Position numbers and translations under genes: made by a program. From Bacteroidales bacterium (GTDB lineage Bacteria > Bacteroidota > Bacteroidia > Bacteroidales > UBA932), in NCBI GenBank assembly GCA_017548505.1, contig JAFYZX010000006.1:1-34873 (forward strand): a DNA stretch of 34,873 nucleotides, in the 5' to 3' direction. Position 1 is the first letter of the stretch. Every line of letters begins with the position of its first letter. A model generated the notes under the pieces. That model saw only the letters and a program-made list of their open reading frames with translations. It searched no databases and was not told the origin of the DNA. Below, one piece after another: positions 15,282 to 22,592 of the stretch.

Positions 15282-18011
15282 ATGTCAGAGATAGACAGGG
15301 AAGATATAAATCAGGAAGAATTGCAGCAAGAGGAGCCGAAAGGCAAGTTCTCTAAGCTTCTGAAGGAGGGAGATAACAAGTACAGGCTTCCGGGAATGTT
15401 CAAGAACTGGTTCCTGGACTACGCATCATACGTTATTCTGGACCGTGCCGTTCCGCATATAGAAGACGGACTCAAGCCGGTTCAGAGAAGGATTCTGCAC
15501 GCAATGAGGAAGATCCACGACGGTTCCCTGATAAAGGTGGCTACCATCGTGGGAGAAACCATGAAGTACCATCCTCACAGCGACGCTTCCATAAAGGATG
15601 CGCTGGTACAGATCGGGCAGAAAAACCTGCTGATTGACTGCCAGGGAAACTGGGGAAACACCATAACCGGAGACGAGGCTGCAGCAGGACGATACATCGA
15701 GGGAAGGCTCTCAAACTTTGCTCTGGAGGTGGTTTTCAACCCGAAGACCACTGAATGGATGAACTCCTACGACGGAAGGAACAAGGAGCCTGTCACCCTG
15801 CCGGTAAAGTTCCCTCTGGTTCTCTACCAGGGAGCAGACGGTATTGCGGTAGGACTTAACTGCAAGATCCTTCCGCACAATTTCAACGAGATCATAGACG
15901 CTTCCATAGCTTTCCTAAGGGGCGAGGAATATCACCTCTATCCGGATTTCCCTTCCGGAGGAATAATGGATGTAAGCCGCTATGCAGACGGAAAGCGTGG
16001 CGGAAAGATCACCGTCAGGGCCAGAATCCTGAAGATTGACAAGAAGACCCTGAAAATCACCGAGCTTCCTTTCGGAAAGAATTCCGGCAACATTCTCCAG
16101 AGCATCATAGCCGCCAATGACAAGGGCAAGATCAAGGTACGCAAGGTTGAGGACCTGAGCGGAAAGAAGGCCGAGATAGTGGTTACCCTTGCCGCCGGAG
16201 AATCCCCTGACAAGACCATAGACGCTCTCTACGCCTTTACGGACTGCCAGGTTTCCATCAACCCGAACACCTGCGTCATCAAGGATAACAAGCCTCACTT
16301 CCTTACCGTTTCCGAAGTTCTGGAGTTCAGCACTCTAAGGACCAGGGATCTCCTGAAGAAGGAGCTGGAAATCAGGCTCGGCGAACTGGAAGAAAGCTGG
16401 CACTCCCTGTCTCTTGAGAAGATCTTCTTCGAGGAAGGCAAGTACAAGCTCCTGGAAGACAAGAAGACCAGAAACTGGGACAGCCAGGTGAACGAAATCC
16501 ACAAGGCCTTGAAGGTCTACGAGCCGCTGCTTCACCAGAAGGTTACCCGCGACGACGTGCTCAAACTGGTTGAAAAGCCTGTAAGGAAGATTTCCCGCTT
16601 CGACATCAAGGAGTGCAACGCCAAGATAGACAACGTCGAGAAGGAGATTGCCAAAGTACATCGCGACCTTGAAAACCTTACAGAGGTTACTATTGAATAC
16701 TTCCAGAGCCTGAAAGACAAATACGGAGAGGCTTATCCTCGCTGCACCGAGATTTCCAACCTGGAGACCATCCAGGTTGCCAGAGTAGCCGTTGCAAACG
16801 CCAAGCTCTATGCCAACTTCGAGGAGGGTTTCATCGGTATGGACCTCAAGAAGGACGATAACGCCCAGATGATCTGCAACTGCTCCGACATTGATGATAT
16901 CATAGTCTTCCTCTCCAGCGGCAAGTATCTGGTAACCAAGATTACAGACAAGGCGTTCGTGGGCAAGGACATCATCCACGCAGCCGTATTCCAGAAGAAC
17001 GACCTGAGAACAATCTACAACGTCATATACCGCGACGGAAAGTCTGGCAACAACTATGTCAAGAGATTTGCGGTAACCTCCGTAACCCGTGACAAGGAGT
17101 ATGACGTTACGATGGGCACCCAGGGATCCAAGATCCTCTGGTTTACCGCCAACCACAACGGAGAGGCCGAGACCGTAAAGGTTAACCTCCGTCCAAGGCT
17201 CAAGCTCAAGAAACTCAACTTCGACTATGACTTTGCAACTCTTGCAATCAAGGGAAAGACCTCCAGGGGCAATCTCCTGAGCAAGAACCCTATAAGCAAG
17301 ATAACCCTCAAGGCAAAGGGTGGCTCCACCATTGGTGACAAGCCTCTGTGGTTCGACACGGATGTCAACCGCCTCAACGAGGACAAGAGAGGAACCTACC
17401 TCGGCAAGTTCAAGGACGAAGACCGCATCCTGGCCGTTTACAAGAACGGAACATACGCCACCACCAGCCAGGACCTCAACAACCACTACGAGGGAGAGCT
17501 TATCAGAGTTGAGAAGTTCGATCCTGCAAAGGTCTATGCCGCTGTCTATTATGATGCCGAATCAGAGAAGTTCTACCTCAAGAGGTTCAAGTTCGAGCTT
17601 AACAACAACCCTTCCAACCTCTTCATCAGCGAGGAAGAAGGCTCATATCTTGTTGCCATCACTTCAGCCACCGGAAGCCAGGTTGTAATCCAGTTTGGCG
17701 GCAAGCACGAGGGCCGTCAGAACGAGGCCATTGCCGTGGATTCCTTCATCGCGGAGAAAGGATGGAAGGCCAAGGGCAAGCGCCTCACCCAGTACGAGGC
17801 AGACAAGGTTGTACTCATAGAACCTCCTGTGCTTGAGGAGGAAGACGAGGACTATGATTTTGAACCTCAGCCTGATGACGAGAATCCTTCAACCGGTTCT
17901 TCAAATGAAGAATCATCGGAAGGAGATGATTCAGACATTCCTGAAGACACCGATTTCCCTGAAGAAGATTCCGATTCTTGGGAAGGAGAAGATGAACCAA
18001 CCCTCTTCTAA
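15282..18011 (+). CDS. parC: DNA topoisomerase IV subunit A (ParC/GyrA family)
   Basis: 909 residues from ATG 15282. The breakage-reunion domain shows YASYVILDRAVPHIEDGLKPVQRRIL, the quinolone-resistance region HPHSDASIKDALV and the catalytic tyrosine in AAAGRYIEG (Y138). The central part has a coiled-coil; the C-terminal half forms the beta-pinwheel region without a clear GyrA-box, favouring topoisomerase IV over gyrase. The last 60 residues are strongly acidic (many Glu, Asp, Ser) and end PTLF. The enzyme decatenates chromosomes with ParE, whose gene is not in this window. The shikimate kinase gene starts one base after the stop, so the two are co-transcribed. An alternative TTG start at 15255 is rejected because it sits in the promoter. 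Confidence 0.92.
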   Translation: MSEIDREDINQEELQQEEPKGKFSKLLKEGDNKYRLPGMFKNWFLDYASYVILDRAVPHIEDGLKPVQRRILHAMRKIHDGSLIKVATIVGETMKYHPHSDASIKDALVQIGQKNLLIDCQGNWGNTITGDEAAAGRYIEGRLSNFALEVVFNPKTTEWMNSYDGRNKEPVTLPVKFPLVLYQGADGIAVGLNCKILPHNFNEIIDASIAFLRGEEYHLYPDFPSGGIMDVSRYADGKRGGKITVRARILKIDKKTLKITELPFGKNSGNILQSIIAANDKGKIKVRKVEDLSGKKAEIVVTLAAGESPDKTIDALYAFTDCQVSINPNTCVIKDNKPHFLTVSEVLEFSTLRTRDLLKKELEIRLGELEESWHSLSLEKIFFEEGKYKLLEDKKTRNWDSQVNEIHKALKVYEPLLHQKVTRDDVLKLVEKPVRKISRFDIKECNAKIDNVEKEIAKVHRDLENLTEVTIEYFQSLKDKYGEAYPRCTEISNLETIQVARVAVANAKLYANFEEGFIGMDLKKDDNAQMICNCSDIDDIIVFLSSGKYLVTKITDKAFVGKDIIHAAVFQKNDLRTIYNVIYRDGKSGNNYVKRFAVTSVTRDKEYDVTMGTQGSKILWFTANHNGEAETVKVNLRPRLKLKKLNFDYDFATLAIKGKTSRGNLLSKNPISKITLKAKGGSTIGDKPLWFDTDVNRLNEDKRGTYLGKFKDEDRILAVYKNGTYATTSQDLNNHYEGELIRVEKFDPAKVYAAVYYDAESEKFYLKRFKFELNNNPSNLFISEEEGSYLVAITSATGSQVVIQFGGKHEGRQNEAIAVDSFIAEKGWKAKGKRLTQYEADKVVLIEPPVLEEEDEDYDFEPQPDDENPSTGSSNEESSEGDDSDIPEDTDFPEEDSDSWEGEDEPTLF

Positions 18012-18012
18012 A

Positions 18013-18717
18013 ATGATTATTGCTCTCTGCGGATTCATGACTTCCGGCAAGACTCTGGCCGGAGAAGCCCTGTCTGAAAAGACCGGCAGGAAACTCATAG
18101 ACCTTGACCAGTACATCGAGCAAAAAGAAGGCCTGGATATGGAGTCCATATTCGGGGAAAAAGGCGAGGAATATTTCAGAAAAAAGGAAGAGGAATCGCT
18201 GAGGAAAATCCTTGACACAGAAGATGATATCATCCTCTCCCTCGGCGGTGGAACTCCGATGAATCCCAACTGCAGAGCCCTATTGAAAGAACGTACCAAG
18301 TGCTTCTTCCTGACTTGCTCTCCAAAGGTTCTTGCGGAAAGGATGCTCCTCCTCCAGAATGGCAGACCCCTTGTCAAATCCCTTCTGGCAGAGCACCCGA
18401 ACTCCACCAAAAAGCAAAAACTCCAAATCCTCGAAGCCTGGGCCACCAAAAAGCTCCAGGAACGCCTCCCCATCTACCAAGCCTGCTCCATCCAAACCAT
18501 CGACACCTCCGACTGGAACATTGAAAGAATACTGAAACAAATTACAATGAACCATCCATATACTGACTACGAGAAATCAGATAACTGGGCGATTATTGAA
18601 AAATCCGTTAATGATCTGATTGAGAACAATGACATCGAGTTGAAGACTCCGATTGAATATGTTATAGGATACATCTGTAAAGCCCTTCAAGAAAAGAACA
18701 CTGAAAATGAGCGGTAA
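18013..18717 (+). CDS. aroK: Shikimate kinase with a 56-residue C-terminal extension
   Basis: 234 residues from ATG 18013; an in-frame ATG at 17992 overlapping parC is possible. The kinase part (1-177) has a P-loop GFMTSGKT (7-14), shikimate-binding D in IDLDQYIE, the FRKKE arginine, LSLGGGTP, lid arginine in GRPLV and the ERLPIYQ adenine-side motif. It phosphorylates shikimate in chorismate synthesis; aroE lies at 24951. From Met179 (18547) the frame continues into 56 residues, MNHPYTDYEKSDNWAIIEKS and onward to IEYVIGYICKALQEKN, which resemble a free-standing small protein of Bacteroidetes rather than any part of a shikimate kinase. Expected kinase length is about 170-180 residues. An internal start at 18547 might also produce the tail separately. 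Confidence 0.9.
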   Translation: MIIALCGFMTSGKTLAGEALSEKTGRKLIDLDQYIEQKEGLDMESIFGEKGEEYFRKKEEESLRKILDTEDDIILSLGGGTPMNPNCRALLKERTKCFFLTCSPKVLAERMLLLQNGRPLVKSLLAEHPNSTKKQKLQILEAWATKKLQERLPIYQACSIQTIDTSDWNIERILKQITMNHPYTDYEKSDNWAIIEKSVNDLIENNDIELKTPIEYVIGYICKALQEKNTENER

Positions 18718-19009
18718 GAATCTGATAATATATAGGATTCTAGGAGTTATCTTCTTGATAATCAACACATTCATTCTAATAATTTGTGTAGAAACGCTTT
18801 TTAGTTATTATTTCTGTCATGATAGATTATACTTGATTAGGTTTCCTGTTTATATTCTATGCATTGAAATAGTTATGTCAATTATTGGAATTATTCTTTC
18901 GATTTTAATAATGAGGAAGAACTGCCGCTATAGAATAACCAAAGCGGCAATAATGTTGTCGGCTCCTCTAATAATAAACTTTCTGATCTTTTATAAATGG
19001 ATGTTTTAG
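18707..19009 (+). CDS. Small three-helix membrane protein, unknown function
   Basis: 100 residues with three predicted membrane helices: ILGVIFLIINTFILIICVETLF (about 11-32), FPVYILCIEIVMSIIGIILSILIM (about 46-69) and AAIMLSAPLIINFLIFYKWMF (about 80-100). The start ATG at 18707 overlaps the end of aroK by 11 bases, suggesting coupling. Codon use is AT-richer than its neighbours. The stop overlaps, in convergent orientation, the stop of the recJ-tail remnant. I recognise no family. Translation is plausible but not proven. Confidence 0.55.
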   Translation: MSGKNLIIYRILGVIFLIINTFILIICVETLFSYYFCHDRLYLIRFPVYILCIEIVMSIIGIILSILIMRKNCRYRITKAAIMLSAPLIINFLIFYKWMF

Positions 19010-19148
19010 AGGGTAGTGTCTTTGCCCTCGCGGATGTCTTTAATCCTGAGCTGGATGTTGGCGATGCTGGAACGGTAGAAGTTCTCGGCGATGCTGTAGC
19101 AGATGTCCACAGGCTCTCCGGCTGCCAAGTGGTCGAAGTACTCGCTCA
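19006..19148 (-). pseudogene. recJ: Remnant copy of the recJ 3' end
   Basis: The minus strand encodes 46 residues, from SEYFDHLAAGEP to REGKDTTL plus stop, identical to the C terminus of the intact recJ at 20740-22503. By hand alignment the two DNA copies differ at about 15 of 138 coding positions (about 89 percent identity) and every difference is synonymous. Upstream similarity ends abruptly at the serine codon (19146); the open frame then runs into REP hairpin sequence. It cannot encode a working RecJ. It lies on the far side of the RAYT/REP insert, next to the small membrane protein gene. Confidence 0.85.
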
Positions 19149-19175
19149 GATCATCAGCAGCATTTAAACGAAAGT

Positions 19176-19210
19176 GTTCCTGTCGTCCCAGAATAACGGC
19201 CGACAGGAAC
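19176..19210. repeat. REP hairpin 1 (left pair)
   Basis: Arms GTTCCTGTCG and CGACAGGAAC form a perfect 10-bp stem with a 15-base interior. It is the first of four related palindromes flanking the transposase gene. Confidence 0.85.
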
Positions 19211-19226
19211 ATTTTTGGCCGTTTTT

Positions 19227-19261
19227 GCTCCTGTCGGCACAGAAAACGGGACGACAGGAAC
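19227..19261. repeat. REP hairpin 2 (left pair)
   Basis: Arms GCTCCTGTCG and CGACAGGAAC (one mismatch) with a 15-base interior. It is linked to hairpin 1 by ATTTTTGGCCGTTTTT, a linker that recurs with small changes in the right pair. Confidence 0.85.
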
Positions 19262-19322
19262 ACTAGAAGCATCGCGGAGCTAATAATTTGTTAAATATAT
19301 AATCTTCCAAAGAACTTTTTAC

Positions 19323-19330
19323 TATCTTTG
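19323..19330 (+). promoter_or_regulatory. Candidate -7 element of the RAYT gene
   Basis: TATCTTTG matches TAnnTTTG. It lies about 257 bases ahead of the transposase ATG, so a long leader RNA would result. No TTTG stands at the usual -33 spacing. Confidence 0.45.
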
Positions 19331-19586
19331 AATCCGAAGCCAGTAGTCTGATAGATTGAGGTTTTGAGAGTTTCCGAGGAGTAGAAGAGTGTCAACGATT
19401 GTTGATGGGTTGAGCGCCGAGAGGTTGTTGTGATAAGTGCCCATAGAGAATTGTTGAAGGAGAAATGCTAAGTGCTGTCAGAGGGATTTCCGTATTAATG
19501 ATACGGAGAGAGTGTGTGAGTGAAAGAGGGTATTGCACTTCTTAAATGGAACCGATTGGAAACTTAATTAATGGAGGATAAAGACT
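19331..19586 (+). other. Long leader of the RAYT gene with a hairpin and two mini-ORFs
   Basis: This 256-base stretch separates the left REP pair and promoter from the transposase. It contains CCGTAT-TAATG-ATACGG (stem of 6, about 19489-19505). A 26-codon ORF (19465-19545) has an AAGGAG site just upstream, and an 11-codon ORF (19546-19581) starts immediately after its stop and ends 5 bases before the transposase ATG. A GGAGG at 19573-19577 sits 9 bases before that ATG, an unusually good Shine-Dalgarno site for this phylum. Whether the mini-ORFs are translated is unknown. Confidence 0.35.
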
Positions 19587-20450
19587 ATGGGAAAAAAGTA
19601 TTGGCTTCTTACTACGGAGCATTTAAAGGACCGGCTCTGGTTCAAAGATGAAGATGATTTTAAGGTAGGAATGAATTATGTGGCTGTTCTGTCTGCTACT
19701 AGACCAGCTCGCATACTTTCATTTGTGTTAATGTCTAACCACGTACATTTTATTCTTGAAAGTACGCAGGAAGATGCCAAAAATTTCATTAACGAATTCA
19801 AGACAATCTACTCTAAGTATTTCAGACGCAAATATTTGTCTAAGGAGCTATTGCGAGAAAACAAGATAGACATCAAGGAAGTGTCTACTTTTGATGAAGG
19901 GCTTGAGAGAGCAATAGCATACGTGCAGATGAATAGCGTCGCAGCGAACATTTGTTTGCATCCGTCCGGATATCCTTGGGGAACTGGAGATTGCTACTTC
20001 AATAATTCTCCTGCGACAGGAACTTTTGTCGGAGACCTGACAGGACGAGCCGTGAGCAGAATGATTCACAGCAAGATATCACTTCCTTCAAACTATCTGG
20101 TTTCTGAAAAAGGATATATACATCCCTCTTCATATGTAAGCATCGATCTCGTAGAGTTGGTATTCAAAACACCAAAGAGAATGGCATTTTTCCTGAATAA
20201 TTCATCTAAGGCCAAAAGAAATGAAGATTTGCCTTCGATCCCATCATTTAGAGACCAAACTATCGCGTTGGGGCTATCAGAACTGTGCCTTTCCATTTAT
20301 GGCAAAAAGTTCATCACCGAACTAAACCCTGAACAAACCTCAGAGATTCTTAAACAATTGCGATACAGGTTTTCTGCGGACCCTAATCAATTGGCAAGGG
20401 TTACTGGCATTTCTTACGAGAACATTTCAAAACTCCTCGACCGATGCTGA
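19587..20450 (+). CDS. REP-associated tyrosine transposase (RAYT), Y1/IS200-like HUH family
   Basis: 287 residues. The N-terminal Y1 domain (about 1-150) contains the HUH metal motif in MSNHVHFILE and the catalytic tyrosine in ERAIAYVQMNSVAANI, a form of the YIHxNPV motif of RAYTs. A C-terminal part of about 100 residues ends with a helix-turn-helix-like segment (DPNQLARVTGISYENISKLLDRC). RAYT enzymes nick single-stranded REP hairpins and are thought to spread them; they are usually single-copy domesticated genes. Here four REP palindromes flank the gene, two per side. A start at 19587 is supported by GGAGG 9 bases upstream. Confidence 0.93.
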   Translation: MGKKYWLLTTEHLKDRLWFKDEDDFKVGMNYVAVLSATRPARILSFVLMSNHVHFILESTQEDAKNFINEFKTIYSKYFRRKYLSKELLRENKIDIKEVSTFDEGLERAIAYVQMNSVAANICLHPSGYPWGTGDCYFNNSPATGTFVGDLTGRAVSRMIHSKISLPSNYLVSEKGYIHPSSYVSIDLVELVFKTPKRMAFFLNNSSKAKRNEDLPSIPSFRDQTIALGLSELCLSIYGKKFITELNPEQTSEILKQLRYRFSADPNQLARVTGISYENISKLLDRC

Positions 20451-20457
20451 GATAAGT

Positions 20458-20492
20458 GTTCCTGTCGGCCTTAAAATACGGACGACAGGAGC
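20458..20492. repeat. REP hairpin 3 (right pair)
   Basis: Arms GTTCCTGTCG and CGACAGGAGC (one mismatch), 15-base interior, 8 bases after the transposase stop. Same consensus as the left pair. Confidence 0.85.
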
Positions 20493-20508
20493 ATTTTGGG
20501 CCGTTTTT

Positions 20509-20543
20509 GTTCCCGTCGGCACTAAAATACGGACGACAGGAGC
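20509..20543. repeat. REP hairpin 4 (right pair)
   Basis: Arms GTTCCCGTCG and CGACAGGAGC, 15-base interior. The linker to hairpin 3 is ATTTTGGGCCGTTTTT, nearly the same as in the left pair. The ACTAAAATACGGA interior is nearly identical to that of hairpin 3. Confidence 0.85.
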
Positions 20544-20560
20544 ATTTTGGGCAAAGAGTT

Positions 20561-20610
20561 AAGGGAAAAAAAGCAGGTATCGATTCACTATAAGTCATCA
20601 ATACCTGCTT
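20561..20610 (-). terminator. Probable intrinsic terminator of recJ
   Basis: On the minus strand AAGCAGGTAT (20610-20601) pairs perfectly with ATACCTGCTT (20580-20571) across a 20-base loop and is followed by a run of T (the stem's last two plus five). It lies about 130 bases after the recJ stop. Between it and the stop (20611-20739) I see only AT-rich sequence. Confidence 0.65.
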
Positions 20611-20739
20611 GTCACTCACTAGCACTAATCCATATGCTTTTGCAAAAATATTGAATTCTTAATAATCAACAAGTATTCTCAAAATTATTTAAGCATTGTA
20701 GTTAAACAATGATGTCAGAGGTTTAGGGAGAAGAATGTC

Positions 20740-22503
20740 TTAGAGGGTAGTATCTTTGCCCTCGCGGATATCTTTGATCCTTAGCTGGATATTTGCGATG
20801 CTGGAACGATAGAAGTTCTCGGCGATTGAGTAGCAGATGTCCACTGGCTCTCCTGCTGCAAGGTGGTCGAAATACTCGCTCATGTTGAAGGCGATGGCGC
20901 TTAGAGGACGGAAGGAATCAGCTTCCTGTATGAGCTCGAGTTTAAGGTGGCCGCCACGTCCGTCAATAGGATTTCCTACAATTCTGCCGTTACCGTTGTC
21001 ATAGACGCTTGTGGTCATGAATACTGGAGACTGGTTGCCCGGCCCGAAAGGCTGGAACATGTTCAAAAGGCGGAAGAATCTTGGAGTTATCTGCTTGAAC
21101 TCCAGGAAGGCGTCTATGTTGATGATAGGAGTAAGGATCTCCTTTGTAATGTTCTTTGTTACAATGTCTTCGAACCTCTGGCGGAAAGTCTCGAGATTCT
21201 CTTCCTTGAGGGTAAGTCCGGCAGCGTAAGTGTGACCGCCGAAGTTTTCAAGAAGGTCTGCGCAACTCTCGATGGCATCGTAAAGGTCGAAGCCGGCGAT
21301 GCTTCTTGCGGAACCGGAGATGAAACCGTTGGAAGACTTTGTAAGCACGATTGTCGGCCTGTAGAATGCCTCCACCAGACGGCTGGCAACGATTCCCACA
21401 ACACCCTTGTGCCACTCCGGATTGTAAACCACGGTGGAGTTCAATGTACTGAACTGGGGATGGTTGCGGACAATCTCAATTGCCTGCTGGGTGATGGTGC
21501 GGTCAATGCTCTTGCGCTCGTTGTTATGGTCGTTGATCTGCTTTGCAATATGTGTGGCCTCAGCGATGTCGTCAGAGGTCAGAAGGTCCACTGCCATACG
21601 GCCGCTCTCCATTCTTCCGGCGGCGTTGATCCTCGGACCGATCTTGAAAACCACATCGTCTATGGTGATCTTGTGCTTTTCCAGGCCGGAGAGCTTAATC
21701 ATGGAAAGAAGGCCTTTCCTCGGCGACTCGTTAAGCCTCTTCAGGCCATAGTATGCCAACACCCTGTTTTCTCCCGTAACGCTCACAAGGTCAGCGGCGA
21801 TGCTCACTGCCACAAGATCCAGCAACGGTTCAATCTCCTCAAAAGAAATACCGTATCGCTGAGCATAAGCCTGAACCAGCTTGAAGCCAACTCCGCAACC
21901 GGAAAGGTCGTCGTATGGATAGTGGCAGTCTTCCCTCTTCGGGTCCAGTGTAGCAACTGCAGGAGGAAGTTCCTCACCAGGAAGATGGTGGTCGCAGATA
22001 ATGAAATCTATGCCCTTGCTCTTTGCATATCTGACAGCCTCGGCCTCCTTGATTCCGCAGTCCAGGGCAATTACCAGAGAGCATTTTCTCTCCGCAGCCC
22101 AGTCAACTCCGTAGAAGGAGATACCGTAACCTTCATCGTATCTGTCCGGAATGTAATAGTCTATGTTGCCGGTAAGGCGCCTCAGGAACGAGAAGACCAG
22201 TGAAACGGCGGACGTTCCGTCCACGTCATAGTCTCCGTAAACCAGGATCTTCTCCTTGCTCAGGACAGCCTTGTGGACTCTCTCCACGGCTATGTCCATA
22301 TCAGTCATCAGGAAAGGATCGTGGAGAGAAGCCAAAGACGGATGGAAGAACTTGCGGACCTCGTCAGAGTTCTTTATGCCCCTCTGGACCAAAAGGTTAG
22401 CCAGAACCTCGTCTATTCCGAGGTCCTGAACCAGCTGCCGAGTGTAAATCGGGTTGCCCGGTTCCCTTACAATCCATTGTTTCTCCCTGCTCTTTACTAC
22501 CAT
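20740..22503 (-). CDS. recJ: Single-stranded-DNA-specific exonuclease RecJ
   Basis: 587 residues from ATG 22503. The frame extends to a TTG at 22533, but that lies in the -7 element. DHH-family motifs are in place: VYGDYDVDGTSAVSLV, ALDCGIKE, ICDHHLPGEELP, and the DHHA1 region with GPRINAAGRMESGRMAVDLL and SGSARSIAGFDLYDAI followed by FGGHTYAAGLTL. RecJ degrades 5'-ended single strands in recombination and mismatch repair. The last 46 residues are duplicated at 19006-19148 beyond the RAYT island. The gene is divergent from lysS. Confidence 0.96.
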   Translation of the reverse strand: MVVKSREKQWIVREPGNPIYTRQLVQDLGIDEVLANLLVQRGIKNSDEVRKFFHPSLASLHDPFLMTDMDIAVERVHKAVLSKEKILVYGDYDVDGTSAVSLVFSFLRRLTGNIDYYIPDRYDEGYGISFYGVDWAAERKCSLVIALDCGIKEAEAVRYAKSKGIDFIICDHHLPGEELPPAVATLDPKREDCHYPYDDLSGCGVGFKLVQAYAQRYGISFEEIEPLLDLVAVSIAADLVSVTGENRVLAYYGLKRLNESPRKGLLSMIKLSGLEKHKITIDDVVFKIGPRINAAGRMESGRMAVDLLTSDDIAEATHIAKQINDHNNERKSIDRTITQQAIEIVRNHPQFSTLNSTVVYNPEWHKGVVGIVASRLVEAFYRPTIVLTKSSNGFISGSARSIAGFDLYDAIESCADLLENFGGHTYAAGLTLKEENLETFRQRFEDIVTKNITKEILTPIINIDAFLEFKQITPRFFRLLNMFQPFGPGNQSPVFMTTSVYDNGNGRIVGNPIDGRGGHLKLELIQEADSFRPLSAIAFNMSEYFDHLAAGEPVDICYSIAENFYRSSIANIQLRIKDIREGKDTTL

Positions 22504-22530
22504 TGCCGATTCCCCAGATTGGGTAGGTTG

Positions 22531-22538
22531 CAAATTTA
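22531..22538 (-). promoter_or_regulatory. -7 element of recJ
   Basis: The minus strand reads TAAATTTG, matching TAnnTTTG, 27 bases before the ATG at 22503. It supports that start over TTG 22533. Confidence 0.55.
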
Positions 22539-22565
22539 GTTAATATTTATCTCATAAAAAAATGT

Positions 22566-22573
22566 TACCTTTG
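22566..22573 (+). promoter_or_regulatory. -7 element of lysS
   Basis: TACCTTTG matches TAnnTTTG, 19 bases before the lysS ATG at 22593. The -33 region is AT-rich without an exact TTTG. Confidence 0.55.
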
Positions 22574-22592
22574 CCCGGTAATAGAAAAACCT

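Noticed and set aside
16335..17486. A 383-codon open frame antisense to parC
   Set aside because: Overlaps the conserved topoisomerase frame in full; Val/Leu-rich translation without motifs is typical of shadow ORFs.
19006..19272. An 88-codon minus-strand open frame as a gene
   Set aside because: It is the recJ tail remnant read through REP hairpin sequence; no independent start or family is supported.
19176..20543. Repeats considered as a CRISPR array
   Set aside because: Only two palindromes per side with conserved linkers rather than variable spacers, and a RAYT gene lies between them; they are REP elements.
20947..22203. A 418-codon open frame antisense to recJ
   Set aside because: recJ motifs are intact on the other strand; this frame has none.
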